A stretch of DNA of 9,085 nucleotides from Planctomycetales bacterium (GCA_030631125.1 DAOVLS010000072.1:1-9085); one strand, 5' to 3'; positions 1 through 5,605 are shown, counted from the stretch's first letter. Notes: generated by a model not told the origin, from the sequence alone. A program made the numbers and translations.

Positions 1-86
1 ACTTTACCGGCTGGGCCGACGAGGAAGAACTGCTGCGCCACATCAACAAACTCAAGCGGCAGGATGTTCTCGAAAAAATCATCTGA
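1..86 (+). CDS. C-terminal tail of an unidentified protein (5' end outside window)
   Basis: An open frame enters the window and ends at a TGA at 84-86. The 27 visible residues include GWADEEELLRHINKLKRQ and end in EKII. The composition is that of a charged amphipathic C-terminal helix, typical of a soluble protein. No family can be named from so short a fragment. The reading is supported only by the open frame running from the window edge and its plausible amino-acid content. No clear terminator follows within the next 160 bases. Confidence 0.55.
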   Translation, partial: FTGWADEEELLRHINKLKRQDVLEKII

Positions 87-250
87 CCCCGCAAGGCCGG
101 TCCTCTCGCTGACCGTCGCTGGCGTTTATGCTGCGCAGGTCCAGCCAGGATGCTATTCTCCCCGCTCAGTTCCCGCCGGCCAGGTTGCCGCATTTGCCTC
201 TATGTGCTATCGTAAGTCCCGTGGTGCAAACTGAGTGCCGAACAGGATTG

Positions 251-314
251 GGACACAATACTATTTTTTATCTTTCCGGGTTATCCCGGAAAGATAAAAA
301 ATAGTATTGTGTCC
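251..314. repeat. Perfect 30-bp-arm palindrome (REP/MITE-like hairpin)
   Basis: The arms at 251-280 and 285-314 are exact reverse complements and are separated by the 4-nt loop ttat. Pairing can continue for four more bases (attg/caat) if one extra C on the right is bulged. The outer end reads GGGACACAATACTATTTTT. Similar outer sequences occur, to my recollection, near REP-associated IS200-like tyrosine transposases, so a mobile hairpin origin is an inference. No transposase is in the window. The right arm ends 6 bp from the stop codon of the minus-strand gene at 321-1136, so it may serve as that gene's transcription end. Confidence 0.85.
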
Positions 315-320
315 CCAATT

Positions 321-1136
321 TTACGGCTGGGTGGAAGGATGCGACTCAAGCCACTTATGCGTCCTGGCGACTTCCGCCTTGAGTCGCTCGGCCTGCATCC
401 AACAAACACTGCCGTCTTTAAATAGCACATGGCCCCCCTCGTTATCGTGATATTTCACCGGCTGCCAGACCCAAACAAGATTATCGGGCGCATCGGCCGG
501 CAGACGAATGTAAATATGATCACAAGGGCCATCGTAAGGCACGGACCGAGGCTTATGGGGTTTCTCGCTGCCGTAGATGGAACGTAACAGTCCCTCTGGC
601 CACCCAAAATCCACCAAACGGCGGAGGTCGTCCGGATATGCGTCATATTCATCGTGATAAATCACAAGCCCTTTGCCGATGCTGTTGAGGCTATTCCCAT
701 CCATTACCCTCTGCCCCAAGATCCGCATTCGGCCGAAACTTGGACCAAAACACACAACACCGGTAATTCCACAAAGAAGTACAACCATCCATATATGAGG
801 CTTAACGCTCCTGGTCCATCCCCCAACGAGCGACCTCGCAATTACGAGGCATACGACGACAATCGCCGCGACAGGCAGGGTGATAGCAACCAACCAGCCC
901 TCATGCGAAAGCGTGTATAAAACCCCCATCCCAGCCGGAAACAGCAGGAGTGAGCCTATTGCAACAAAAGCACACACCGTTACTCGTTGATCGCTGCTGG
1001 GCGGTTGTTCGCCTTTTTTACGCCACTTCCGCCCCATCAGCCACGCCCCGAACGCAGCCGAGAAAACAATAGCCCCGCCGCCTAAAAGCACCTGCCAGAG
1101 AACGATTATCTTGTCGCCGAGAATGGACGTGTTCAT
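321..1136 (-). CDS. P1: membrane protein with pseudopilin-like exported domain (array copy 1)
   Basis: This 271-aa protein is the last copy of a four-member tandem family. Four hydrophobic segments lie near residues 10-35, 52-76, 81-105 and 115-135. Basic stretches (RKWRKKG after segment 1, WTRSVKPH before segment 4) predict those loops are cytoplasmic, placing the N-terminus and the C-terminal domain outside. Residues 149-176 (SIGKGLVIYHDEYDAYPDDL region) resemble the helix and first strand of type II pseudopilin or DUF1559-like domains. VLFKDGSVCWM at 237-247 matches the VLFxDGxVxxL signature of planctomycete pseudopilin-like proteins. No prepilin-peptidase GFTLIE motif is present. The tail ends in HPSTQP. 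ATG is preceded by AGGAA at suitable spacing, and the gene begins 18 bp after P2. Residues 183-206 are identical in P4. The function is unknown; the exported domain suggests a role at the cell envelope. Confidence 0.85.
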   Translation of the reverse strand: MNTSILGDKIIVLWQVLLGGGAIVFSAAFGAWLMGRKWRKKGEQPPSSDQRVTVCAFVAIGSLLLFPAGMGVLYTLSHEGWLVAITLPVAAIVVVCLVIARSLVGGWTRSVKPHIWMVVLLCGITGVVCFGPSFGRMRILGQRVMDGNSLNSIGKGLVIYHDEYDAYPDDLRRLVDFGWPEGLLRSIYGSEKPHKPRSVPYDGPCDHIYIRLPADAPDNLVWVWQPVKYHDNEGGHVLFKDGSVCWMQAERLKAEVARTHKWLESHPSTQP

Positions 1137-1154
1137 TGCAATTTCCTGAATTTT
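1137..1154 (-). promoter_or_regulatory. Conserved 18-bp spacer with ribosome binding site, P2-P1
   Basis: The bases between the P2 stop and the P1 start read, on the minus strand, AAAAATTCAGGAAATTGC. The AGGAA is a usable Shine-Dalgarno sequence about 6 bases before ATG. The spacer matches the P4-P3 spacer at 16 of 18 positions and has the same length, so it was copied together with the genes. It supports cotranscription of P2 and P1. Confidence 0.6.
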
Positions 1155-1996
1155 TTACGTGCCGGGCGCTGTTGCCGGCTGGGTGGCTGGATGCGCCTCA
1201 AGCCACTTATGCGTCCTGGCGACTTCTGCTTTGAGTTGCCCGGCTTCCAGCCACTCCACGTCCCCACTTTTGAATAATACTCCGCTCCCGTCCCCATCGT
1301 GATGCTCCAATGGTTGCCACACCCACACGCAATCATCGGGAGCATCTTCAGGCAGGCGGATATAGATAAAATCACACGGACCCGGGTAGTCCGCAGGATA
1401 CGTGTCGGGAATTTCGCTGTTATCGGTGCCGCGTACACTCAATAGCATGCCCGCAAGGCAAGTACCCTCGTCCACCAAACAGCGGAGATCATCCGGGTAA
1501 GCATTGTAATCCATGTGGTATAAAATAAGCCCTGTTCCGATGCAGTTGAGATTGGACATATCGAGTTCCCGCAGTGTTAGGATTCTCCTCATACGATAGA
1601 TTGTATCGACAAAACTAACCATGCCGGAAATGCTGCAAACCAGTACGAGCAAAATTATATGTGCCTTAACGCGATTGCCCCATCCGATCATAAAAAAACA
1701 GCAACCAGAAGACACACGACTACAATCATTGGCAATAACCGGCTCACATAGGCAAACTTGGCAAAGTGACAACTCTGCTGAAACCCAAGAGCAACTGGAA
1801 TCGCCAGAAATGCGAACATTGCGAGCGCAGCGCAGGCAGCACCCCGTCGGGCGCGGCTGGGGGGCTGTTCGCCTTTTTTGCGCCACTTTCGCCCCATCAG
1901 CCACGCAAAAAATATGGCCGAGAAAACAACGGCCCCGCCGGCCGGTAAAACCAGCCAGAGAACGATTATCTTGTCGCCGAGAATGGATGTGTTCAT
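1155..1996 (-). pseudogene. P2: paralogous membrane protein split by a -1 frame change (decayed or programmed frameshift)
   Basis: Two overlapping frames together encode a complete array member. The first (1688-1996) starts with MNTSILGDKIIVLW and covers membrane segments 1-3, stopping at TGA 1688-1690. The second (from about 1691 to 1155) covers segment 4 and the exported domain, including IGTGLILYHMDYNAYPDDL, VLFKSGDVEWL and the tail ATQPATAPGT. A -1 shift at the T7 tract gives a 280-aa product that aligns with P1 without a gap across the join (VVVCLVIARSLVGGW versus VVVCLLVAVFLMIGW). The second frame shows normal family conservation throughout, so the break is either recent, a homopolymer sequencing error, or used for regulated frameshifting. 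The DG of the VLFKDG motif is changed to SG, a departure from P1 and P4. The start is 12 bp after the hicB-like stop. Confidence 0.7.
1688..1697 (-). other. Slippery heptamer T TTT TTA followed by TGA: candidate -1 frameshift site
   Basis: On the minus strand the zero-frame codons are GTT TTT TTA TGA. The heptamer T TTT TTA (1697 to 1691) fits the X XXY YYZ rule and is the same as the HIV-1 gag-pol slip site. It is directly followed by the zero-frame stop. Slipping back one base reads ATG ATC GGA and enters exactly the frame that encodes the rest of P2. I see no obvious strong stem-loop downstream and no upstream Shine-Dalgarno stimulator. A simple loss of one T from a T8 run would look identical. 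Confidence 0.45.
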
Positions 1997-2008
1997 CGTA
2001 AATTACCG

Positions 2009-2167
2009 TCAACACTCTTCAAGATGAAGTTCAGCGGCCTCGCGGAGATTTTCAATACATTCCTGTTCGGTTTCGCCCTGTGTGTAGATGTCCAGTTCGG
2101 GACAAAATACGGTGTATCCGCCTTCTTCCTCGGGAATCAACTCGGCAGTAAGCTTTATTGTTTTCAT
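2009..2167 (-). CDS. Short HicB-like antitoxin-family protein, orphan
   Basis: The 52-aa product contains the HicB N-terminal fold signature: a strand MKTIKLTAEL, then EEEGGYTVFCPELDIYTQG, then a helix ECIENLREAAELHLEE. This pattern is typical of HicB or HicB-like (UPF0150) proteins, which neutralise a partner HicA mRNA interferase. No HicA-like gene lies beside it. Family members are usually around 70 aa or more, and this one stops right after the helix, so it may be truncated by the junction with P2. I chose ATG 2167 over the upstream in-frame ATG at 2191 because GGAG sits about 7 bases before it and the conserved strand starts there. A possible -10 (TAGAAT) lies about 40 bases upstream, but no convincing -35 is seen. 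The function as an antitoxin is doubtful without a toxin. Confidence 0.75.
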   Translation of the reverse strand: MKTIKLTAELIPEEEGGYTVFCPELDIYTQGETEQECIENLREAAELHLEEC

Positions 2168-2250
2168 GTTCACTACTCCATTATCTTTCAAGATGATTCT
2201 ATCACATTTCGATATTTCCTGACTAATAATTCTCGGATTCCAGCGTAAAA

Positions 2251-2282
2251 GGCGGGACTCGTTTCTCTCGTCCCAGCCTACC
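2251..2282 (-). repeat. GTAGGCTGGG-type hairpin repeat overlapping the P3 stop codon
   Basis: On the minus strand the element begins GGTAGGCTGGGAC and ends GTCCCGCC. It folds as GGC/GCC plus GGGAC/GTCCC with one bulged T. It shares its GTAGGCTGGG end and general design with the arms of the element at 4053-4181, but the stem bases differ in compensating pairs (GGGCC/GGCCC there, GGGAC/GTCCC here). The TAG inside GTAGG is the stop codon of P3. It could act as a terminator or RNA-stabilising hairpin, although no T-run follows. Confidence 0.6.
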
Positions 2283-3174
2283 TAGATGTTGCTGTTGCCG
2301 GCTGGGTTGTCGGATGCGCCTCAAGCCACTTGTGCGTCCTGGCGACTTCCGCCTTGAGTTTCTCGGCTTGCATCCAACGAACACCGGTATCTTTTAGCAG
2401 CACCCATCCTCCCTCGTCCTCGTTATATTTCACCGGCTGCCAGACCCAGACAAGATCGTCGGGCGCTTCGTCCGGCAGACGGATATAGACGAAATCACAA
2501 GGACCATCGTAAGGCACAGGCCAGGGATCGGGTATTTCGTCTTTACTGGTACCATACCTGGACAGCAACAGTTGTGCGTCCCGCCCATCATCTACCAAAC
2601 GGCGAAGATCGTCCGGATACTCGCCGTGCTCTTCGTGATAATGCGCAAGTACGTGGCCAATGCCGCTGAGGTTGCCTCCGTCTATCGACCGCTTTGCCAA
2701 GGTCTTCGTTCGGCCGATGCTTGGCATTGCGCACAAATAGATGCCCATAACGCAAATGGCAAGCCCAAGTGCGATAAGATTCGATATCCATCGATGGCCT
2801 TCTGCGGATTCGGACAAAAATAATCTCACAAGAATTATGCAAATTGCAACAAGAGACCCAATCCACAGCGGCAAGAATACAGACCATAGAATCCACTCGT
2901 CGCCCGCACGAAATGTACCAAGAACCGCCCCCAGAATAATAAACAGCAGCACGATAACTATGTAGGAAACAATATAGGAAACAAAAACGGTTATAAGCAC
3001 CACTAAAGTACAAGTCATTATTCTCCTGCCGAGGCTCGGCGGCTCGATGCCACGCCACCGGTAAAGCCGCCCGAGAAACCACGGAAGAAGAAAGAATATA
3101 CCACCCAGAACACAGCCAAAGACAAGCACCTGCCAGAGAACGATTATCTTGTCGCCGATAATGGATGTGTCCAT
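2278..3174 (-). CDS. P3: membrane protein with pseudopilin-like exported domain (array copy 3)
   Basis: This is the longest copy, at 298 aa. The N-terminus MDTSIIGDKIIVLWQVL is shared with the other copies. The middle is expanded by a longer hydrophobic region, with segments near residues 12-34, 53-85, 95-120 and 129-151. The exported domain carries GIGHVLAHYHEEHGEYPDDL at 171-190, a GPCDFVYIRLP strand at 224-234 and VWVWQPVKY at 242-250. The VLFKDG signature is degenerate here (VLLKDTGVRWM at 258-268). The tail is HPTTQPATATSR, and the final AGG TAG falls inside a GTAGGCTGGG hairpin repeat, so the last residues may derive from repeat insertion. ATG is preceded by AGGAA in the conserved 18-bp spacer after P4. 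The role is unknown; the differing membrane part suggests divergence after duplication. Confidence 0.83.
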   Translation of the reverse strand: MDTSIIGDKIIVLWQVLVFGCVLGGIFFLLPWFLGRLYRWRGIEPPSLGRRIMTCTLVVLITVFVSYIVSYIVIVLLFIILGAVLGTFRAGDEWILWSVFLPLWIGSLVAICIILVRLFLSESAEGHRWISNLIALGLAICVMGIYLCAMPSIGRTKTLAKRSIDGGNLSGIGHVLAHYHEEHGEYPDDLRRLVDDGRDAQLLLSRYGTSKDEIPDPWPVPYDGPCDFVYIRLPDEAPDDLVWVWQPVKYNEDEGGWVLLKDTGVRWMQAEKLKAEVARTHKWLEAHPTTQPATATSR

Positions 3175-3192
3175 TGCAACTTCCTGAACTTT
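3175..3192 (-). promoter_or_regulatory. Conserved 18-bp spacer with ribosome binding site, P4-P3
   Basis: The minus strand reads AAAAGTTCAGGAAGTTGC before ATG and includes an AGGAA Shine-Dalgarno. It has the same length as the P2-P1 spacer and matches it at 16 of 18 bases. Both follow genes ending in PATAPGT. This marks P4-P3 and P2-P1 as duplicated gene pairs that are probably cotranscribed. Confidence 0.6.
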
Positions 3193-4026
3193 TTACGTGC
3201 CGGGCGCTGTCGCCGGCTGGGTTGTCGGACGCGCCTCAAGCCACCTGTAAGTCTTGGCCAATTCTGCAATAAGCCGCTCCGGCGTCAGCCAACGCACATT
3301 GCCGTCTTTAAATAGCACATTCCCGCCCTCGTTATCGTGATATTCCACCGGCTGCCAAACCCTGATAAGATCATCGGGCGCATCTTCCGGCAGGCGGATA
3401 TAAATATAATCACAAGGCCCATCGTAAGGCACGGACCGAGGCTTATGGGGTTTCTCGCTGCCATATATGGACCGTAGCAGATCAGCAGGAGTAATACCTG
3501 TATCCACCAAACGGCGGAGGTCGTCCGGATATGCGTCATATTCAGCGTGGTACAGACCAAGCCCTATGCCGACGCCGTTGAGGTTAGCGCCGTCTATTAC
3601 CCGCTTTGATATGACTCGAAATCGTCCAACCGTCCCAGCAAAACACATAGTGCCGATAATTCCGCAAATAAGTCCGATCATCCATAACTGAGGCTTGACG
3701 CTCCTGGTCCAGTCTCTCCTGATTGATCTGGACGTTACTATACATCCGATAAAAATCGCCACGCCCGGCAAGGTAACGCAGGGCATCTCCATATGAATAA
3801 GAGTAACCATAAACCCAAAGACAACGGGCAGACCCAGAAGCGATGCGATTGCAACAGCGGTACAGACTTCTACCCGGTGGGCGAGGCTGGGCGGCTGTTC
3901 GCCTTTTTTGCGCCACTTCCGCCCCATAAGCCACGCCCCGAACGCAACCGAGAAGACAACAGCCCCGCCGCCTAAAAGCACCTGCCAGAGCATGATTATC
4001 TTGTCGCCGAGAATGGATGTGTTCAT
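3193..4026 (-). CDS. P4: membrane protein with pseudopilin-like exported domain (array copy 4, first transcribed)
   Basis: This 277-aa member is closest to P1 in the N-terminus (MNTSILGDKIIMLWQVLLGG, then GRKWRKKGEQPPS) and in residues 183-206, which are identical to P1. Hydrophobic segments lie near 10-35, 53-77, 82-100 and 113-134, with basic cytoplasmic loops giving an outside C-terminal domain. That domain has VGIGLGLYHAEYDAYPDDL at 152-170, GPCDYIYIRLPEDAPDDL at 203-220 and VLFKDGNVRWL at 237-247, the complete family signature. The tail TTQPATAPGT is like that of P2. It is the first gene of the array, separated from the upstream HD gene by a long inverted repeat. GGTGG about 9 bases before ATG may serve as the ribosome binding site. 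No strong promoter is seen in the repeat. Confidence 0.85.
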   Translation of the reverse strand: MNTSILGDKIIMLWQVLLGGGAVVFSVAFGAWLMGRKWRKKGEQPPSLAHRVEVCTAVAIASLLGLPVVFGFMVTLIHMEMPCVTLPGVAIFIGCIVTSRSIRRDWTRSVKPQLWMIGLICGIIGTMCFAGTVGRFRVISKRVIDGANLNGVGIGLGLYHAEYDAYPDDLRRLVDTGITPADLLRSIYGSEKPHKPRSVPYDGPCDYIYIRLPEDAPDDLIRVWQPVEYHDNEGGNVLFKDGNVRWLTPERLIAELAKTYRWLEARPTTQPATAPGT

Positions 4027-4052
4027 TGCAACTTACCACCAAATTTCCAACC

Positions 4053-4181
4053 GTAGGCTGGGCCGGAGCGGAGCGCAGGCCCACCTTTTTTGACTTCGTA
4101 ATTCAAAATTCCGTGCTCAATATTCAATATTCTCTTTTGCAGGGAAGAGGTGGGCCTCCGCTTCGCTCCGGCCCAGCCTAC
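4053..4181. repeat. 129-bp MITE-like element with 33-bp terminal inverted repeats
   Basis: The left arm 4053-4085 and right arm 4149-4181 are reverse complements at 31 of 33 positions, beginning GTAGGCTGGGCCGGAGCG. They enclose 63 bp of AT-rich DNA containing repeated AATATTC and TTCAAAATTC-like words. Each arm can itself fold as a TGGGCC/GGCCCA hairpin. The right arm contains the TAG stop of the HD-domain gene. There is no coding capacity. This is most likely a non-autonomous repeat pair inserted between the HD gene and the membrane-protein array. Confidence 0.85.
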
Positions 4182-4762
4182 CCAATACCGCTCCCCGCCA
4201 GGCCGATCGCCTCGGCGACTTCTCGCATTGCCATTATTACGTCGGTTATCAGATCGCCCCGCTCCATGCCCAGCATCCCGGCTCCCTTGTCGATGACAGA
4301 CCGGTCAACGCCAGCGGCGAAAGACTTGTTTTTCCACTTCTTTTTGACGGACTTGGCTGTCAGGTCCATCACGCTTTTTGACGGGCGGACCAAGGCTGTG
4401 GCTGCGACCAGGCCGGTGAGTTCATCGACGGCGTAAAGAACCTTCTCCATATCGTTCACCGGCTCGACGTCCGAACAAAGCCCCCAACCATGCGAAACGA
4501 CCGCGCGGATTAAATCCTCGCCCCAGCCGTTCTCGGCAAGAATTTCCCGCGCCTTTTGGCAATGCTGGTCGGGGAACTGCTCGTAATCAACGTCGTGAAT
4601 CAGCCCGACAACGCCCCATACCTCTTCGTCCTGATCCATCTTGCGAGCGAAGTAACGCATGACAGCCTCGACGGCCAGGGCGTGTTTTATCGCACGCTCG
4701 CTACTGTTGTACTGTTTCAGAAGGGCGAAGGCCTCATCGCGCGTGGGTATGGCTAATTGCAT
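4178..4762 (-). CDS. HD-domain metal-dependent hydrolase
   Basis: This 194-aa cytosolic protein belongs to the HD superfamily of metal-dependent phosphohydrolases. The expected ligands are visible in order: H27 (in IKHALAVEAV), H56-D57 (GLIHDVDYEQFPDQH), H91 (VVSHGWG) and D113 (YAVDELTG). Proteins of this type are often annotated as HDIG-domain or predicted HD superfamily hydrolases. The substrate is not known, and nucleotides or phosphoesters are typical for the superfamily. ATG 4762 is chosen because AGGAG lies 8 bases upstream. The last residues (LAGSGIG) run into the terminal repeat that supplies the TAG stop, so the native C-terminus may have been replaced by a few repeat-encoded residues. 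The gene is in the same orientation as the zinc-ribbon gene upstream and the array downstream, but repeats separate all of them. Confidence 0.88.
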   Translation of the reverse strand: MQLAIPTRDEAFALLKQYNSSERAIKHALAVEAVMRYFARKMDQDEEVWGVVGLIHDVDYEQFPDQHCQKAREILAENGWGEDLIRAVVSHGWGLCSDVEPVNDMEKVLYAVDELTGLVAATALVRPSKSVMDLTAKSVKKKWKNKSFAAGVDRSVIDKGAGMLGMERGDLITDVIMAMREVAEAIGLAGSGIG

Positions 4763-4788
4763 TGGCTTATCTCCTGTTTCACGAACTC

Positions 4789-4868
4789 AGTCCACGGATT
4801 ACACAGATTACACGGATTTCCCTGAAACTTCTTTATTCAATCCGTGTAATCTGTGTAATCCGCGGACT
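4789..4868. repeat. 30-bp inverted repeat, TTACACAGATTACACGG type
   Basis: The arms at 4789-4818 and 4839-4868 pair at 29 of 30 positions around a 20-nt spacer. The core words CCACGGATTACACAGATT and its complement have the form of a widespread intergenic palindrome that I recall seeing in many bacterial genomes. It fills most of the space between the zinc-ribbon gene and the HD gene. Its edge overlaps the TAG stop of the zinc-ribbon gene. As an RNA it would form a long hairpin and could end or protect the upstream transcript. Confidence 0.85.
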
Positions 4869-5535
4869 ATTTTTTATCTCCCAGATGTCCCAGCGCTTCA
4901 GCGATATCGGCAACTTTAGACGATGCCCTCGCCGAAGGCCTGCGAGGAGACACCTTCACTTTGCCTTTCTTTTTTCGCTTCTCATACTGTTCGGGAAACA
5001 GCCCCGGAATATCCTGTGCCGGTACGGTCAGGCCCGCCGGGGCGTAGTAGATTTTTGACCTGGGTTTGATTTCTTCCCTGGCGGCCCTGGCGACCAGTTC
5101 CTGATACGTCAGCGCCACCGCGGCGACGCCGGCCACCATGATATACCACTGGTGCGGGTTCTCCTTGACGATGCGTTTCGGCGCAGCAGCGCCCATCTTC
5201 GCCAGGGCTTCATCGGCGGAAATGACCGACGCTTCAGCAACAGCCTCCAGTGGCGATTCTCCATCTTCGCCCACTGTTTCAACCGGTTCGTCTTTAGCCG
5301 TATCGAGCGGCCTGTCGCGAGCCGTCGTGTCGAGCGGTCCTTCCTCGGCCTCAATTACCTCATCCAACAGGATTAACTCATCGTCGGGTTCCTGATCCGC
5401 CTGGTCGCCGACCACGATTGCCCGGGGCAACCTGCATATGAAGGTCTTTCCGCACGCAGGACAGCGAAGCGCCTTGCCCACACTGTCGGGTGGAGCCTCT
5501 ATGTCAAGACCACAATGTTCGCAACGAACATTCAC
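4867..5535 (-). CDS. Zinc-ribbon protein with acidic linker and one membrane segment
   Basis: This 222-aa protein starts with a compact zinc ribbon, with cysteines at 5, 8, 25 and 28 (CEHC...CPAC), similar to MJ0042 or zinc-ribbon N-termini common in planctomycete proteins. Residues about 44-115 are acidic and low in complexity, with repeated PLDTxxxD words. A hydrophobic segment at about 129-146 (WYIMVAGVAAVALTY) may span the membrane. The C-terminal part is basic (KRKKKGKVKV near 186-195). The family is not otherwise recognised. The frame opens only at GTG 5535, because a stop codon lies two codons upstream and the zinc ribbon begins at residue 5. The ribosome binding site is weak. The TAG stop sits at the edge of an inverted repeat. 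The role may be regulatory or structural at the membrane; this is inference from architecture only. Confidence 0.8.
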   Translation of the reverse strand: MNVRCEHCGLDIEAPPDSVGKALRCPACGKTFICRLPRAIVVGDQADQEPDDELILLDEVIEAEEGPLDTTARDRPLDTAKDEPVETVGEDGESPLEAVAEASVISADEALAKMGAAAPKRIVKENPHQWYIMVAGVAAVALTYQELVARAAREEIKPRSKIYYAPAGLTVPAQDIPGLFPEQYEKRKKKGKVKVSPRRPSARASSKVADIAEALGHLGDKK

Positions 5536-5569
5536 GCTTTACCAGCCCCGGCTGCAATACTCCTGCTCA

Positions 5570-5588
5570 TAAGTTTATTAGAAACTTA
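5570..5588. promoter_or_regulatory. Inverted repeat TAAGTTT-n5-AAACTTA, possible operator
   Basis: Two perfect 7-bp arms flank the five bases attag in the space between the divergent zinc-ribbon and oxidoreductase genes. The repeat covers the -10 hexamer predicted for the zinc-ribbon gene, which is the position expected for a repressor site. No regulator gene is seen in the window, so the role is inferred from position alone. Confidence 0.4.
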
Positions 5589-5605
5589 CCGGGCGATGCT
5601 GTCAA
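5577..5605 (-). promoter_or_regulatory. Sigma70-like promoter for the zinc-ribbon gene
   Basis: On the minus strand a perfect -35 TTGACA (5605-5600) is followed, after 17 bases, by TCTAAT (5582-5577), which matches TATAAT at 5 of 6 positions. Transcription would begin near 5570, giving a leader of about 35 nt before the GTG at 5535. The spacing and match are good, but this is a sequence prediction only. Confidence 0.55.

Noticed and set aside
654..920. Plus-strand open frames within the membrane-protein array, such as 654-920 and 1621-2001
   Set aside because: They mirror conserved minus-strand genes and show no family signature of their own.
1699..2015. Extended open frame upstream of the second half of P2
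   Set aside because: Its codons here are out of frame with the conserved MNTSILGDK module, which is encoded in the other frame; only the part after the T7 tract resembles the family.
2168..2191. Upstream ATG for the HicB-like gene at 2191
   Set aside because: It adds eight non-conserved residues and lacks a ribosome binding site, whereas GGAG precedes ATG 2167.
4017..4436. Plus-strand open frame across the inverted repeat and the HD gene 3' end
   Set aside because: It is antisense to a clear HD-domain gene and passes through a repeat; the product is low in recognisable features.
4053..4868. CRISPR array suggested by repeated words
   Set aside because: The repeats are inverted pairs of different families, with no regularly spaced direct repeats and no cas genes.
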